Assembly (NCBI GenBank): GCA_965216725.1
Contig: CBDCGI010000015.1
Span: 1 to 62,820, forward strand
Length of the DNA: 62,820 bases
From: JACZUI01 sp965216725
GTDB lineage: Bacteria > Actinomycetota > Acidimicrobiia > Spongiisociales > ZC4RG35
Direction of reading: 5' to 3'
Within the stretch, counting starts at the first letter, position 1. The number at the start of each line of letters is the position of its first letter. A program made the translations under genes and the position numbers. The notes below the pieces were generated by a model. It saw only the letters and a list, made by a program, of their open reading frames with translations, had not been told where the DNA came from and searched no databases. Positions 39,998-48,979 of this stretch are shown here, piece by piece.

Positions 39998-40581
39998 CTT
40001 CGTTGCTGAGTGTCGCCTGTCACTTCCTGGCCTGGGTCCTCCCCACGACGAATGGCGTCGAGAGTTGTCCCGAGTTTGGCAGCCGAGGTCTCGCCGATGA
40101 TCTTTCCCACGACTATTCCGTCCTCGTCGATGAAGAAGGTTTCGGGGATACCGAACACCCCGTAGGAGATAGCCGTTCTGCTTCCAGGGTCGCTCACATA
40201 CGAGATCGATTCCGACCAACCCGCCTCATCGAGGTAGTCGATGGCCTGGTCGGCCGATTCTTGATAGGTCGCCTGGACGATGTTCACGCCTTGGCCGGAG
40301 AAAGCCTGTGCCGTAGCCACGAAATCGTCATGTTCCTGGCGGCATTCGAGGCACCAGGATGCGAAGAAGTTGAGGACGACGATTTCCCCTCGCATCTCCG
40401 CAAGGGATACAACTCCATTTCCGTCGAGCTCCTCGAGGTCAAAGGCCGGAGCGGGCTCGCCGAGCAGGGGAGAGTCGACCAACCCCGGGTCCCCGCCGAA
40501 TCGCGATGCGAGCACCACTGCGAGCACCACGGTGGCTGCGATCAGACCCCACGCGGTCCATCGAATTCCCTTGCCGCTCAT
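39994..40581 (-). CDS. ccmG: CcmG/DsbE-type thioredoxin (cytochrome c maturation)
   Basis: ATG 40581 overlaps the ccmH stop (ATGA); ATG 40587 is close by. The 195-residue product has one membrane anchor (about 7-28) and a TlpA-like domain with VLNFFASWCLECRQEH (WCxxC near 80-85) and GVFGIPETFFIDEDG (cis-Pro). CcmG reduces apocytochrome c or CcmH disulfides so haem can be attached. It is the last gene of the ccm operon. Length and motifs fit the family. Confidence 0.88.
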   Translation of the reverse strand: MSGKGIRWTAWGLIAATVVLAVVLASRFGGDPGLVDSPLLGEPAPAFDLEELDGNGVVSLAEMRGEIVVLNFFASWCLECRQEHDDFVATAQAFSGQGVNIVQATYQESADQAIDYLDEAGWSESISYVSDPGSRTAISYGVFGIPETFFIDEDGIVVGKIIGETSAAKLGTTLDAIRRGEDPGQEVTGDTQQRS

Positions 40582-41582
40582 ATACATGCCTCGCCTGCCT
40601 GAACCCTTCCCAGGTCCTCTTCGATCTGGAGGCGACTGTCATCGGGCAGGTCGGGGTCTCCAAGGAGCGACGTGAAGATGTTCGACGCTTGGCTCGAGTC
40701 GTCCCCTCCACACCAAAGCACAGTGCCCTTCAAATAGAGGGCCACCTGGGATCCAGGTTCGATCTCCAAGGCCCTGTCAAACAGGCCCAGGGCTATCTCG
40801 ACTTCACCATTGGCGTCATACACGATCCACCCCAGACGCACCAGGGACATGACCAACTCTGCTCGAGTTGACCGGTCGCTGTCGCGCACTTCCAGATAGT
40901 GGGGTAAGGCCGCCCTGTAATCCCCGGCCTCGAAGTAGCGCTCGGCCAAGGCGAGCCGCATGCCGTTTATCTGGGGGTGGTCCGAGTTGGCGGCGATTAC
41001 TGCCTCCAGAGTCTCGTTGCTGGCATCGGCGAGATCCTCGAGTTCGTTCGCAGCGATCCCGGCGCTTGCACCGTCCCGCTCCTGAAGTGAGGTGGTGGCA
41101 ACAACCACAATGACGGCAATTGAGCCGACGAGTAGCAGCGCGCCAATCAACACCCTTTTCGAAGCTGGCGCCTCGGAGGCGACCCGCTCCTCATCCGCCG
41201 GCCTCTGTCGACGCCACCTGGCTATGACCGTCACCCCGACCATGGATGCAACGACAGGAGCCAGCCACAAGGCGATGGTCCTCCCTTCAAAAGGTGGGTC
41301 CAGGAGAACGGCACCGCTGTACGCGGCAAGAAGCTCCTCCTCGATCTCGGAATCGGTTGCCCCCTGTTCGACTCGCTCCTCGACCAGGGCCATCATGTCC
41401 TGGGCCATTTGAGACGGAGAGTCAGAGATCGACTCTCCCTGGCAAACGGGACATTTGATCCTCGCTCCGATCGATTCGACCCGTGACTGCGTGGCGGGAT
41501 CGAGCGACACCGTGAAGAGCAAGACAACACTCAGGGCGACGATCGCCCCGACAAACAAGCCGTTGCGTGCCCGTTCAGACAT
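40578..41582 (-). CDS. ccmH: CcmH/CycL with fused CcmI-like TPR domain
   Basis: ATG 41582 overlaps the ccmF stop. The 334-residue product opens with a membrane helix and the CcmH redox motif IKCPVCQGESISDS (about 38-51), then MALVEERVEQGATDSEIEEEL and the second membrane helix (TIALWLAPVVASMVG). A third span (about 145) leads to a TPR region (about 195-320: ALAERYFEAGDYRAALPHYLEV, ALGLFDRALEIEPGSQVALYL), as in CcmI. CcmH with CcmI presents reduced apocytochrome to the haem lyase CcmF. Fusion of the two is known in several lineages. Confidence 0.88.
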   Translation of the reverse strand: MSERARNGLFVGAIVALSVVLLFTVSLDPATQSRVESIGARIKCPVCQGESISDSPSQMAQDMMALVEERVEQGATDSEIEEELLAAYSGAVLLDPPFEGRTIALWLAPVVASMVGVTVIARWRRQRPADEERVASEAPASKRVLIGALLLVGSIAVIVVVATTSLQERDGASAGIAANELEDLADASNETLEAVIAANSDHPQINGMRLALAERYFEAGDYRAALPHYLEVRDSDRSTRAELVMSLVRLGWIVYDANGEVEIALGLFDRALEIEPGSQVALYLKGTVLWCGGDDSSQASNIFTSLLGDPDLPDDSRLQIEEDLGRVQAGEACI

Positions 41583-43593
41583 CTGCATCCTGGCGTTGGG
41601 CGGGTGACGAAGCGCGGGTACTCCGCGCCAGCACCGACCACCCTCCACCTGCAGCCGTCACCAAGCCGCCGAGCCAAAGCAGCCAGATCATTGGCGACGT
41701 GTCCAGGACCAGGTCGACGGCGACGTCGTCGAGGTCGCGGAGGGTCAGATACAGGTCGCCCGAGAGAGTGCTCATGACGGCCGGCGTGACTACACCGTTG
41801 CTGTCGGCGCCGTAGAAATTGGCCCTTGGCTCCAAGGTTGAGATCAACTCGTCGTCATCGAATACCGAGACCCGCGCTCCCTGTACGAGACGATTCGGCT
41901 CTCGGACCTGAAACGGGGCCTCGTAGACGAGGGTGTAACCGGCAAACAGCGTGGATTCGCCGGGTTGCAGGGTCGCCTCACCGTGTTTGCCGAGATTGGC
42001 GGCAAACGCAATTCCAACCACGACCAGAACGACACCGATGTGGCTCAGCTGTCCTGCCCAGAATCTCTGGTTGCGCTTCACGATGGAGCCGGCCTCTCTC
42101 CAGAACCCAGCTCCGGTCTTGGTGGCCCGCGCCCGAGCCTGTTCAGAGAGAAGAGAGAGGATCCCCGCAACCACATAGATAGCCAAGATCACCGCGAGGA
42201 CGACCCATCCCACCGAGCTGACCCAAAGTGCAGTGATGACTCCGGCTCCGAGCGCAATGACGATTGGAGTGCGAGCGCGCCTCCACAACTGGCCGGGCGG
42301 GCTCTTCTGCCAGGGGAGGAGAGGCCCTGCCCCCATGAACAGGATCAACAGAAAGGAGATGGGAACTGCGAGACGATTGAAGAACGGCTCTCCTACGGCC
42401 ACCTGCTCACCGGTGAAGGCCTCCAGCAGCAACGGGTAGATGGTCCCGATCAGCACCACGAAGCCGTAAACGGTGAGGAGGAGGTTGTTTATCAGAAACG
42501 AGCCTTCGCGGGATACGAAGGAATCGAGGCGAGGGGCACTGGATACGAGATGCGATCTCGAAGCGAAGAGTGCGAAAGATCCGATCAGCACCAGCACCAG
42601 AAATCCAAGAAGAGCCGGGCCGATTGCCGATTGTGTGAACGAGTGGACGGAGTTGATCGTCCCGGACCTGGTGAGGAAGGTGCCCAGGATGGTCAGGCTG
42701 AACATCGTTATGACCAGCACAAAGTTCCACGCTTGGAGTATGCCCCGCCGCTGTTGCACCAGACCCGAGTGGATGAATGCCGTGGCTGCCAGCCAGGGCA
42801 TCAATGATGCGTTTTCAACTGGGTCCCACGCCCAGTACCCACCCCAAGAGAGAACCTCGTAGGCCCACCAACCACCGAGGAGGATCCCCAAGGTGAGAAA
42901 CGACCAGGCGACGAGCGTCGAGCGGTGACTGCGTCGAATCCAATCCGGGCCCGGAGTTCTGGTCGCCATCGCCGCAATGGCGTAGGCGAAAGGAACCGTC
43001 AGGCCGACGTAACCGAGATACAAGATGGGCGGGTGAATGGCCATGAGGTAGTGGTTCTGCAGCAGGGGATTGGGTCCCGGGCCCTGGGTTGGAGCATCGA
43101 CTGATGCCCATGGGAAGGGGCTCGAAGTGGCGCACCCCACGTCGAGGGCTGAGGTACACACCTCGAACGGGTTGGAAACCGTGAGCATGAGCCCGAAGAA
43201 GAACACCCCGACCACGCCCATGACGGCGAGGGCCGCGGCACCCAGATGATCGGGATTCTTCTGATAGCGGCGGAGCACGGTCCAGGTGAAGACAGCCAGG
43301 ACCAACCCCCAGAGCACTATCGAACCTTCGAGCGCGGCCCACGCCGTTGCGACGTCGAAGGGAAATGGAGTATTCGAGGAGTGGTGATTGGCAACATAGG
43401 TCAAGCTGAAATCGTCAGTGAGAAGAGCCAGCTCCAGGGCCACCATCGATGTGACCGCACCGGCCAGCACTAGCCGCGCGGGTGATTTGAGATCAGCGTT
43501 CCCACCTCGAGCGACCCCAACCCCTCTGACTGCGAGCAGGATCGCACCAATGCCGGCAGAGGCAACACCTGCCGAGCCAAGAAGCGCCAGCAT
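41575..43593 (-). CDS. ccmF: Cytochrome c haem lyase subunit CcmF
   Basis: The 672-residue product has about 15 transmembrane helices and the CcmF signatures: NPFEVC (about 145), MAIHPPILYLGYVG (His ligand near 185), LSWGGYWAWDPVENASLMPWL (the WWD haem-binding motif, about 250-270) and TRSGTINSVHSF (His near 320). CcmF takes haem from CcmE and links it to the CXXCH of apocytochrome c. Its start overlaps the ccmE stop by one base. Length and all motifs match the family. Confidence 0.95.
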   Translation of the reverse strand: MLALLGSAGVASAGIGAILLAVRGVGVARGGNADLKSPARLVLAGAVTSMVALELALLTDDFSLTYVANHHSSNTPFPFDVATAWAALEGSIVLWGLVLAVFTWTVLRRYQKNPDHLGAAALAVMGVVGVFFFGLMLTVSNPFEVCTSALDVGCATSSPFPWASVDAPTQGPGPNPLLQNHYLMAIHPPILYLGYVGLTVPFAYAIAAMATRTPGPDWIRRSHRSTLVAWSFLTLGILLGGWWAYEVLSWGGYWAWDPVENASLMPWLAATAFIHSGLVQQRRGILQAWNFVLVITMFSLTILGTFLTRSGTINSVHSFTQSAIGPALLGFLVLVLIGSFALFASRSHLVSSAPRLDSFVSREGSFLINNLLLTVYGFVVLIGTIYPLLLEAFTGEQVAVGEPFFNRLAVPISFLLILFMGAGPLLPWQKSPPGQLWRRARTPIVIALGAGVITALWVSSVGWVVLAVILAIYVVAGILSLLSEQARARATKTGAGFWREAGSIVKRNQRFWAGQLSHIGVVLVVVGIAFAANLGKHGEATLQPGESTLFAGYTLVYEAPFQVREPNRLVQGARVSVFDDDELISTLEPRANFYGADSNGVVTPAVMSTLSGDLYLTLRDLDDVAVDLVLDTSPMIWLLWLGGLVTAAGGGWSVLARSTRASSPAQRQDADV

Positions 43594-44000
43594 CAGTCGT
43601 CCGAGTAGACCCCGCCCTCTTCGGGGGTCTCGTAATTCTCGTCGTGTTTGATGAGGGCCTCATCTGCGACGAATGCTTGTCCTCCCCACGCACCTTCGAG
43701 AAGCACGGGCACACCGTCGGTGAATAGGGATGGCGGGGGACCGTCGAGAACAACTGGGATCGTTGCCCCTCCGTCGGTGACATCGAAAGTCATCGCCTCC
43801 CCCGAGTCGACAATGGATCCTTCGACAACTGTTCCGGCGAGCCGGAACTTCTCACCTTCTGCAAACTCTCCGCGCTGGTCGACAGCCTCCGTGGGGTAGA
43901 GGTAGTAGGTGAGGTTGTCGCCGAGGCTGGTGACGGTGAGCCCGACTACGAGGAGAATCACTGCTGCGATACCGAAGAGCACAAAGCGGCGGTGAGCCAT
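43593..44000 (-). CDS. ccmE: Haem chaperone CcmE
   Basis: ATG 44000 overlaps the ccmD stop by one base (TGATG). The 135-residue product has one N-terminal membrane anchor (FVLFGIAAVILLVVGLTV) and an OB-fold outer domain with TYYLYPTEA, GEKFRLAGTVVEGS, MTFDVTDGGATIPVVLDG, and the haem-binding His in LIKHDENYETP (about 118-123). CcmE carries haem covalently from CcmC to CcmF. All hallmark positions are present. Confidence 0.93.
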   Translation of the reverse strand: MAHRRFVLFGIAAVILLVVGLTVTSLGDNLTYYLYPTEAVDQRGEFAEGEKFRLAGTVVEGSIVDSGEAMTFDVTDGGATIPVVLDGPPPSLFTDGVPVLLEGAWGGQAFVADEALIKHDENYETPEEGGVYSDD

Positions 44001-44104
44001 CAACGATCGGCGCGGTTCCGCCTCAGGTGGAGACTCACCGCATAGGCAAAGATTGCGAGGTACGACACGACGAACGTGGTGATCACTGCTGCTGTCTCAG
44101 ACAT
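44000..44104 (-). CDS. ccmD: Haem exporter accessory protein CcmD
   Basis: A 34-residue frame starting ATG 44104, overlapping the ccmC stop, and ending at a TGA that overlaps the ccmE ATG. The product is one membrane helix (VITTFVVSYLAIFAYAVSL) followed by a positive tail (HLRRNRADR), the CcmD hallmark. CcmD holds CcmE in the CcmABC complex and helps release holo-CcmE. Position between ccmC and ccmE is canonical. Confidence 0.85.
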   Translation of the reverse strand: MSETAAVITTFVVSYLAIFAYAVSLHLRRNRADR

Positions 44105-44807
44105 CCTTGATCTCCCCGAGGCGAGGTGCCGTGACACTCTCCGCGGCCAGACTTGCCCTCAGCTCTTGGGCCTCCTCGGCAGTGGCGACGTCGATCCGGG
44201 CCGCCATGAGCGCGACGTACAGAACCGTGAAGGCAACCACGTTCACGCCCATGGCGATCAGCATTTCGGTGGGCATCGTCGAACCGTCAGGTCGGAGCGA
44301 TTGCGTCTGATGAAGCGTCCGGAAGAGGTTCACCGAGAAGTACACCAGAGGGATCTGTATGGCAGCCACCACGCCCAGCACCGCGGCTCTCCGCGCCCGC
44401 GTCTGTGGATCAGGTGTGGCACGACGCAAGGCGAGATAACCCAGATAGACGAAGAACATGATGGCGCTGGTTGCGAGACGCGCATCGCCCCAGTCCCAGG
44501 CCCGCCCCCACACTGCTTGACCCCACGCCATGCCCGTGAACAAGCCGATGCCAGCGAACAGCGTCCCTACTTCCGCCGAGGCAGCCGCAACTCGATCCCA
44601 CTTCTCTTGTTTGGTGCGAAGCCATGCGATCGAGCCAATGGCGGTGACTGCAAAGGCGAGGAAAGCCACCCAGAAAGAAGGGACATGGATGTTGATGAAG
44701 CGGCTGTATTCGCCCTGAAGGGCGTCCACCGGGGAGGTGAAGGCAAACCAGACCCCGACGCCGATCGCGAGCGCCGCGGCTGCCAACAGGGTCTGGACCC
44801 TTGTCAT
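44097..44807 (-). CDS. ccmC: Haem exporter membrane protein CcmC
   Basis: The 236-residue product has six transmembrane helices and the WWD motif WGQAVWGRAWDWGDARL (about 95-112), with His residues near 40 (NIHVPSFW) and 165-170 (RTLHQTQSL) that ligate haem. CcmC loads haem on CcmE. It overlaps ccmB by four bases (ATGA) and ccmD by eight. Confidence 0.93.
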   Translation of the reverse strand: MTRVQTLLAAAALAIGVGVWFAFTSPVDALQGEYSRFINIHVPSFWVAFLAFAVTAIGSIAWLRTKQEKWDRVAAASAEVGTLFAGIGLFTGMAWGQAVWGRAWDWGDARLATSAIMFFVYLGYLALRRATPDPQTRARRAAVLGVVAAIQIPLVYFSVNLFRTLHQTQSLRPDGSTMPTEMLIAMGVNVVAFTVLYVALMAARIDVATAEEAQELRASLAAESVTAPRLGEIKDV

Positions 44808-45478
44808 CTGGATGCCTCCTCGAGGGGTCTAGCCAATCCAACGCCGGCGACGGCTAGGGCGAGGTCGCTGGCGAGCAAAAGCAGTATCGAGGGCAGAATA
44901 CTTTCGTCCCGGGCCAACGAATCCAGGGTCTGCGAGCCGCCAACTACCAACGGGACTGCCAACGGGGCCACTATCAACGAGGCGAGGGTGGTCCGGCTGC
45001 TGAGCCCCGCCGTGACCTCACCTGCCAGAGTTCCTACCTCGGTGAGTCCAACCGCCACCAGCAGTGCAGCCAGGAGGGTCGGAAAGGGCCACCCGTCCGG
45101 AAGATCGGGGCTGTAGACGAGAATCATCGCGATCAGCAGCGTGGCGAAGAATGCAACCGAGAGCAGTCCGCCGGACAGGGCTCGCCCGACGAATCGAGCC
45201 GCCGGGTCGACTCCGGATAACGAATAAAGATCCCGCCGAAAGCCTGGATCCGAAGCCGACTGTCTCAACGCAACCTGCATTCCGAAGAGGACGCCCAGCG
45301 CCCAGAACACCGCAGGCCCTAGCAGTGAGATACTCGAGAGTTCCACGCCCAGGGCGAGAGGGAAGACCAGAAGCGACATGAGGGCGAAGGGGACGACGAT
45401 CCGCACCACTTCGCCGCTCCGCCCCTCGATCACGAGGTCGGTGCGGGCGATCTCAACGACCTGAGTCCAGAAGCTCAA
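44804..45478 (-). CDS. ccmB: Haem exporter permease CcmB
   Basis: TTG 45478 overlaps the ccmA stop (TTGA). The 224-residue product has six membrane helices and the CcmB pattern LVIEGRSGEVVRIVVPFALMSLLVFPLAL, GVLFGMQVALRQS and SLIVAPLAVPLVVGG. With CcmA it forms the ABC part of the CcmABCD complex, which releases holo-CcmE from CcmC using ATP. Confidence 0.92.
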   Translation of the reverse strand: MSFWTQVVEIARTDLVIEGRSGEVVRIVVPFALMSLLVFPLALGVELSSISLLGPAVFWALGVLFGMQVALRQSASDPGFRRDLYSLSGVDPAARFVGRALSGGLLSVAFFATLLIAMILVYSPDLPDGWPFPTLLAALLVAVGLTEVGTLAGEVTAGLSSRTTLASLIVAPLAVPLVVGGSQTLDSLARDESILPSILLLLASDLALAVAGVGLARPLEEASR

Positions 45479-46116
45479 ACCAGTTGCTCCAGCGCCCCGT
45501 GGATGAGGCCGTATACGCGATTTGCCCGGCCCATGTGTGCTTTCTCATGCGAGACGAGGATTGCCGAGCCAGCGTCGGCAAGAGTTCGATCGATGAGAGC
45601 GTCAACCAAGGCAGTTGCTTGTTGATCAAGGCCAGAGAACGCCTCGTCGAGGAGGAGCAGATCGGGTTTGGACATCAAAAGGCCTGCGATCTCGGTTCGG
45701 CGCAACATCCCAAATGAGCTGGCTTCGGCCCGCCGATCCGCAGCCTGATCGAGCCCTACCACTCTGAGCGCCCCGGAAACACGCGAGGGATCGGCACCGC
45801 GAAGTTTGGCCAAATGCGTCAGGTGTTCGTGGAGCGTGAGCTCGGGGATCACGGCCGGCTGATGAGAGATCATCCCGATCCTTGAGCGCACATCGTAGAC
45901 ACCGGGGGAGCCGAGTTCTGCGCCGAAGACGGTGCCTTCGCCTGATCGCGGGGCCAAAAGGGTGGAGATGACGCGGATCAACGTTGTCTTGCCTGATCCG
46001 TTGCTGCCGACGACGCCGACGATCTCACCGCTGGCCACCTTGAGCGTCAGGTCTTGCAGCACACGGAGTCCACCGAGATCTACGCCAATTGAGGTCAGTG
46101 AAACGGGATCCGACAC
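45475..46116 (-). CDS. ccmA: ABC transporter ATPase CcmA
   Basis: I chose GTG 46116, right before the domain begins (SDPVSLTSIGVDLG), 31 bases after the Lgt-like stop; AAGGAG lies farther upstream. The 213-residue ATPase has Walker A GSNGSGKTTL, Q-loop MISHQPAVI, Walker B PDLLLLDEAFSGLD and H-loop VSHEKAH. The ABC signature, normally LSxGQ, reads SSFGMLRR here, a weak match. Energy use by CcmAB drives release of holo-CcmE. Confidence 0.88.
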   Translation of the reverse strand: MSDPVSLTSIGVDLGGLRVLQDLTLKVASGEIVGVVGSNGSGKTTLIRVISTLLAPRSGEGTVFGAELGSPGVYDVRSRIGMISHQPAVIPELTLHEHLTHLAKLRGADPSRVSGALRVVGLDQAADRRAEASSFGMLRRTEIAGLLMSKPDLLLLDEAFSGLDQQATALVDALIDRTLADAGSAILVSHEKAHMGRANRVYGLIHGALEQLV

Positions 46117-46147
46117 ATGTGGAGTGTCCTCGTCCGCTCCTTCTGAT

Positions 46148-46816
46148 TCAAGTTGGTGCCGAGACTCGGACCAGGCGGGAGCTCGACAGGATGGTGGCCA
46201 CACCGACCAGCACACCAAATGCGTACCACCATCGGAGGTCACCGCCGATTCCGAGCCTGAGCGGTTCGGTGGCGAATCGGACCCCCGAGATGATGATGAC
46301 CGCGACACCGGTCTTGAGCAGCGGACGTGGAGGGAGGCGGGAGATCAAGACGGCACCGGCCACCAGAGCGATCGCCGCATAGAGCTCCACAGGGTGTCTC
46401 GTAACATCACTGTTTGGCAGGGACCAGGCCCACGGCAACTCAGAGGCGGCGCCGAGACAGGACCCGGTCCATAGGCAGCCGGCATGCCAGCCGGCAACAC
46501 CAAGCGTCACCGGCGCTGCTGATGCGTCAAGGGCGATGGCTCTCCCTTTGACGGACCAAACGTAGAAGGCGGCGGCGACGAGTGAGGCGGTGACCGTGTG
46601 GACGCCGCCACGGACGATGAGAATCGCGCCCGGGTCTGTGATCGGGTTGGTTCCCGTCGAAAGCATCTCCAAAAGGCGACCGGCGGCCATTCCGAGCGCG
46701 GCAGCCCCAATCATCCGATCCAGAGCACGGTCTGGAAGATCTTTGCTCCAAATCCGGGTGCCCGCCCAGGCGAAGAGCACGCCTGTGAGCGCAGCCCAGA
46801 GCAAGGTGAACTCCAA
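46148..46816 (-). CDS. Lgt-like (prolipoprotein diacylglyceryl transferase family) membrane protein
   Basis: The 222-residue product has six to seven membrane helices with Lgt-like landmarks: GMAAGRLLEML, RGGVHTVTASLVAA (His near 72) and HAGCLWTGSCLG (about 112-123), then RHPVELYAAIALV (about 142). The GRxGNxxN box of housekeeping Lgt is replaced by a Cys-containing GCLW-GSCLG box, as in a divergent subgroup. It is shorter than Lgt. It lies inside the ccm operon between tlpA and ccmA, with two bases before and 31 after. Whether it transfers lipid or serves haem or thiol transport is unknown. Confidence 0.7.
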   Translation of the reverse strand: MEFTLLWAALTGVLFAWAGTRIWSKDLPDRALDRMIGAAALGMAAGRLLEMLSTGTNPITDPGAILIVRGGVHTVTASLVAAAFYVWSVKGRAIALDASAAPVTLGVAGWHAGCLWTGSCLGAASELPWAWSLPNSDVTRHPVELYAAIALVAGAVLISRLPPRPLLKTGVAVIIISGVRFATEPLRLGIGGDLRWWYAFGVLVGVATILSSSRLVRVSAPT

Positions 46817-46818
46817 GT

Positions 46819-47307
46819 TCAGCCTGCCCGAGCCAACAGCTCGTCGATACCGATCGCCAACCCGGCCTCGTCGATTACTCCGGCATGAGTCGATACCAGT
46901 TCGCCGCCGGCGTCGAAGAAGAAGGTGATCGGAGTCCCCACCGCACCGTAACGAGCCGGTATCGAGCGGTCTCGGTCGAAGACATTGGGAAACTGGATTT
47001 CAAACTCGGTGATGAATTGTTTCGCACCATTCTGAGTGTCCTGCACGTCCACCCCCATGAATCCGATGCGGTCGCCATGCTCGGAGTGTGCCCTTCGCAG
47101 TAGGGGAGCTTCAGATCTGCATGGCAGGCACCACGAGGCCCAAACGTTGACCACCGTGGGTCGATCGGACTCATGAAGAATCAGCTCGAACTCATCGGCG
47201 CTGGTGACAGGGAGGTCGGGGACGTTGCTCACGTCGACGTCCGCACCGCCACATGCCGACACCAGAAGCCCGACGACAGCCAACAAAGCGAGACCTCGTG
47301 CCCTCAT
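46819..47307 (-). CDS. TlpA-type thioredoxin lipoprotein
   Basis: The 162-residue product has a lipoprotein signal (ALLAVVGLLVSAC, Cys19) and a thioredoxin domain with VVNVWASWCLPCRSEAPLL (WCxxC near 59-62) and YGAVGTPITFFFDAGG (cis-Pro). It is the first gene of the ccm operon and likely supplies electrons for apocytochrome thiols. Its ordinary WCLPC site contrasts with the TGA-containing relative at 37923. Confidence 0.88.
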   Translation of the reverse strand: MRARGLALLAVVGLLVSACGGADVDVSNVPDLPVTSADEFELILHESDRPTVVNVWASWCLPCRSEAPLLRRAHSEHGDRIGFMGVDVQDTQNGAKQFITEFEIQFPNVFDRDRSIPARYGAVGTPITFFFDAGGELVSTHAGVIDEAGLAIGIDELLARAG

Positions 47308-47336
47308 GCGGGGATTGTCTCACTGCCTCGTCACAA

Positions 47337-48962
47337 TCAGCCGCGGCCGAGCAGCTGTGGCATGTTGATGGGAACTGCGAACGAGTTGTCGGCCTCAACG
47401 AGTTTGGGCTCGGATTTCCTCAGCCAGGCCCAGACCAAACGGGCCTCCTCTGCGGTCTGGAAGTCGGATGGGACCTCGGCGGAAGTCTCCAGGACCGCTC
47501 CGGCTGGCCGCAATACTGGCGGGTCGCTTTCCCGCCAGGTAGCGGCTAGGCGTCCATGGTCGACCAGCACCCGTGCTCCGTCTGACATCTCGAACTCACA
47601 CCACCCCATCTGTTGAAGTGCCTTCCACTGATGGCGAGCCTGCAATGCACGTGCCAAAGCGTCATGGCGATCCCGCGCCCAAGCCGCTTCCTCATAGCGG
47701 GTTAGGGAAGCGAACTCGTTCATCCTGTCCACGAGAGGTTCCAGCACGATCTGTGGTTGGTGGTCCAGAGCGTGAATCAAGTCCTCGACGACTCTCCGGT
47801 AGGAGGCCTCATCGAGACTGCCGTCGCACGGGCACAGGGCGAGGCCCATCTGCGCCGGAGCACATGCCCCGTTGCGGCTTCCGGGCCGGGTCCTGCAGCG
47901 GCGAATCGGTATCGCATCCCAGATTGCGTTGGCGACCAGATCGGCTGAGGCTTTGGTCCGGAAGGGCCCGAGGTAGGCAAGGCCGTCGTCGCGGACCTTC
48001 CTCACGATAGAGAGCCGGGGAAACCGCTCCTTCGTCAGCTTCACGAAGTGGGAAGTCTTTGGGGGCCGCGACCTTCGGTTGTAGCGGGGACGATGGGTGT
48101 GGATCAACCGAATCTCGGTCACGGCTGCCTCGAGTTCGGTTGGACAGGTCGCGTATTGCACGCTGTCTAGCTCTCGCATCAGGTTGGCAACTGAACGACG
48201 CTGATCCCCGTAGAAATACTGCCGAACGCGAGCCCGGAGATTGGTCGCCTTTCCGACGTAGATGATCGTCCCGTCCCTGTCCCGAAAGAAGTAGACGCCC
48301 GGAGCACGGGGGAGGTCCTCGGTGAGTGAGATCTTCGAGTAGTGGGCCGACCCACGGGCGGTAGGTAGTTGCAGCAGATCGTCGAGGTTGGTGACTCCGA
48401 GTGAACCGGCCCTCTCCAGCAGGCCATGGAGGACGTGAGATGTTGCGAGAGCATCATCGAGGGCCCGGTGGGTCGGTGTGACCGGGCTTCGGAAATGCCT
48501 GGCCAGGGTGCGGAGACGCAGGTTCTTGACTTCGGGTCGAACGAGCCGCCTAGCCAACGAGGCGGTGTCAACGGTCCTGTTGTCGAGCCGCGAGTAGCCA
48601 AGCCGTACGGCCGCTGCGTTGAGAAACGACATGTCGAATCGCACGTTGTGGCCCACGATGACCGTGTCACCGAGGAATTCGAGGAAGGCGGGGAGTGCTG
48701 TCGCGATGTCGGGTGCGTCCAGGACCATCGCCTCGGTGATACCGGTGAGAATTGTGATGGTGGGTGGTATTGGGGCACCAGGATCAACGAGCGTTTGAAA
48801 GGTGCCGAGCACCTCGCCTTGCCGGTGTTTCACGGCGCCGATCTCGGTGATCTCACAGGTTGCCGCCGATCCGCCGGTCGTCTCCAGGTCGAGTGTGCAA
48901 AAGGTCACTTGATGCAGGGGGACGGAGAGGTCGTCGAAGCTGGGCTGGAGGGCGGAGACCAT
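47337..48962 (-). CDS. DnaQ-like exonuclease fused to UvrC/Cho-like GIY-YIG endonuclease
   Basis: ATG 48962 is chosen because an SOS box (48980-48993) overlaps the longer frame. The 541-residue product has an N-terminal DEDD 3'-5' exonuclease (about 15-175: FCTLDLETTGG, VGHNVRFDMSFL, HRALDDALAT) and a UvrC-like GIY-YIG nuclease (about 215-300: APGVYFFRDRDGTIIYVGKATNLRARVRQYF, EAAVTEIRLIHTHRPRYN). UvrC's helix-hairpin-helix end is missing. Actinobacterial DEDD-GIY-YIG proteins of this type resemble Cho, the SOS-induced second 3' incision nuclease of nucleotide excision repair in E. coli. Confidence 0.9.
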   Translation of the reverse strand: MVSALQPSFDDLSVPLHQVTFCTLDLETTGGSAATCEITEIGAVKHRQGEVLGTFQTLVDPGAPIPPTITILTGITEAMVLDAPDIATALPAFLEFLGDTVIVGHNVRFDMSFLNAAAVRLGYSRLDNRTVDTASLARRLVRPEVKNLRLRTLARHFRSPVTPTHRALDDALATSHVLHGLLERAGSLGVTNLDDLLQLPTARGSAHYSKISLTEDLPRAPGVYFFRDRDGTIIYVGKATNLRARVRQYFYGDQRRSVANLMRELDSVQYATCPTELEAAVTEIRLIHTHRPRYNRRSRPPKTSHFVKLTKERFPRLSIVRKVRDDGLAYLGPFRTKASADLVANAIWDAIPIRRCRTRPGSRNGACAPAQMGLALCPCDGSLDEASYRRVVEDLIHALDHQPQIVLEPLVDRMNEFASLTRYEEAAWARDRHDALARALQARHQWKALQQMGWCEFEMSDGARVLVDHGRLAATWRESDPPVLRPAGAVLETSAEVPSDFQTAEEARLVWAWLRKSEPKLVEADNSFAVPINMPQLLGRG

Positions 48963-48979
48963 GCCCAGGTCAGAATATC

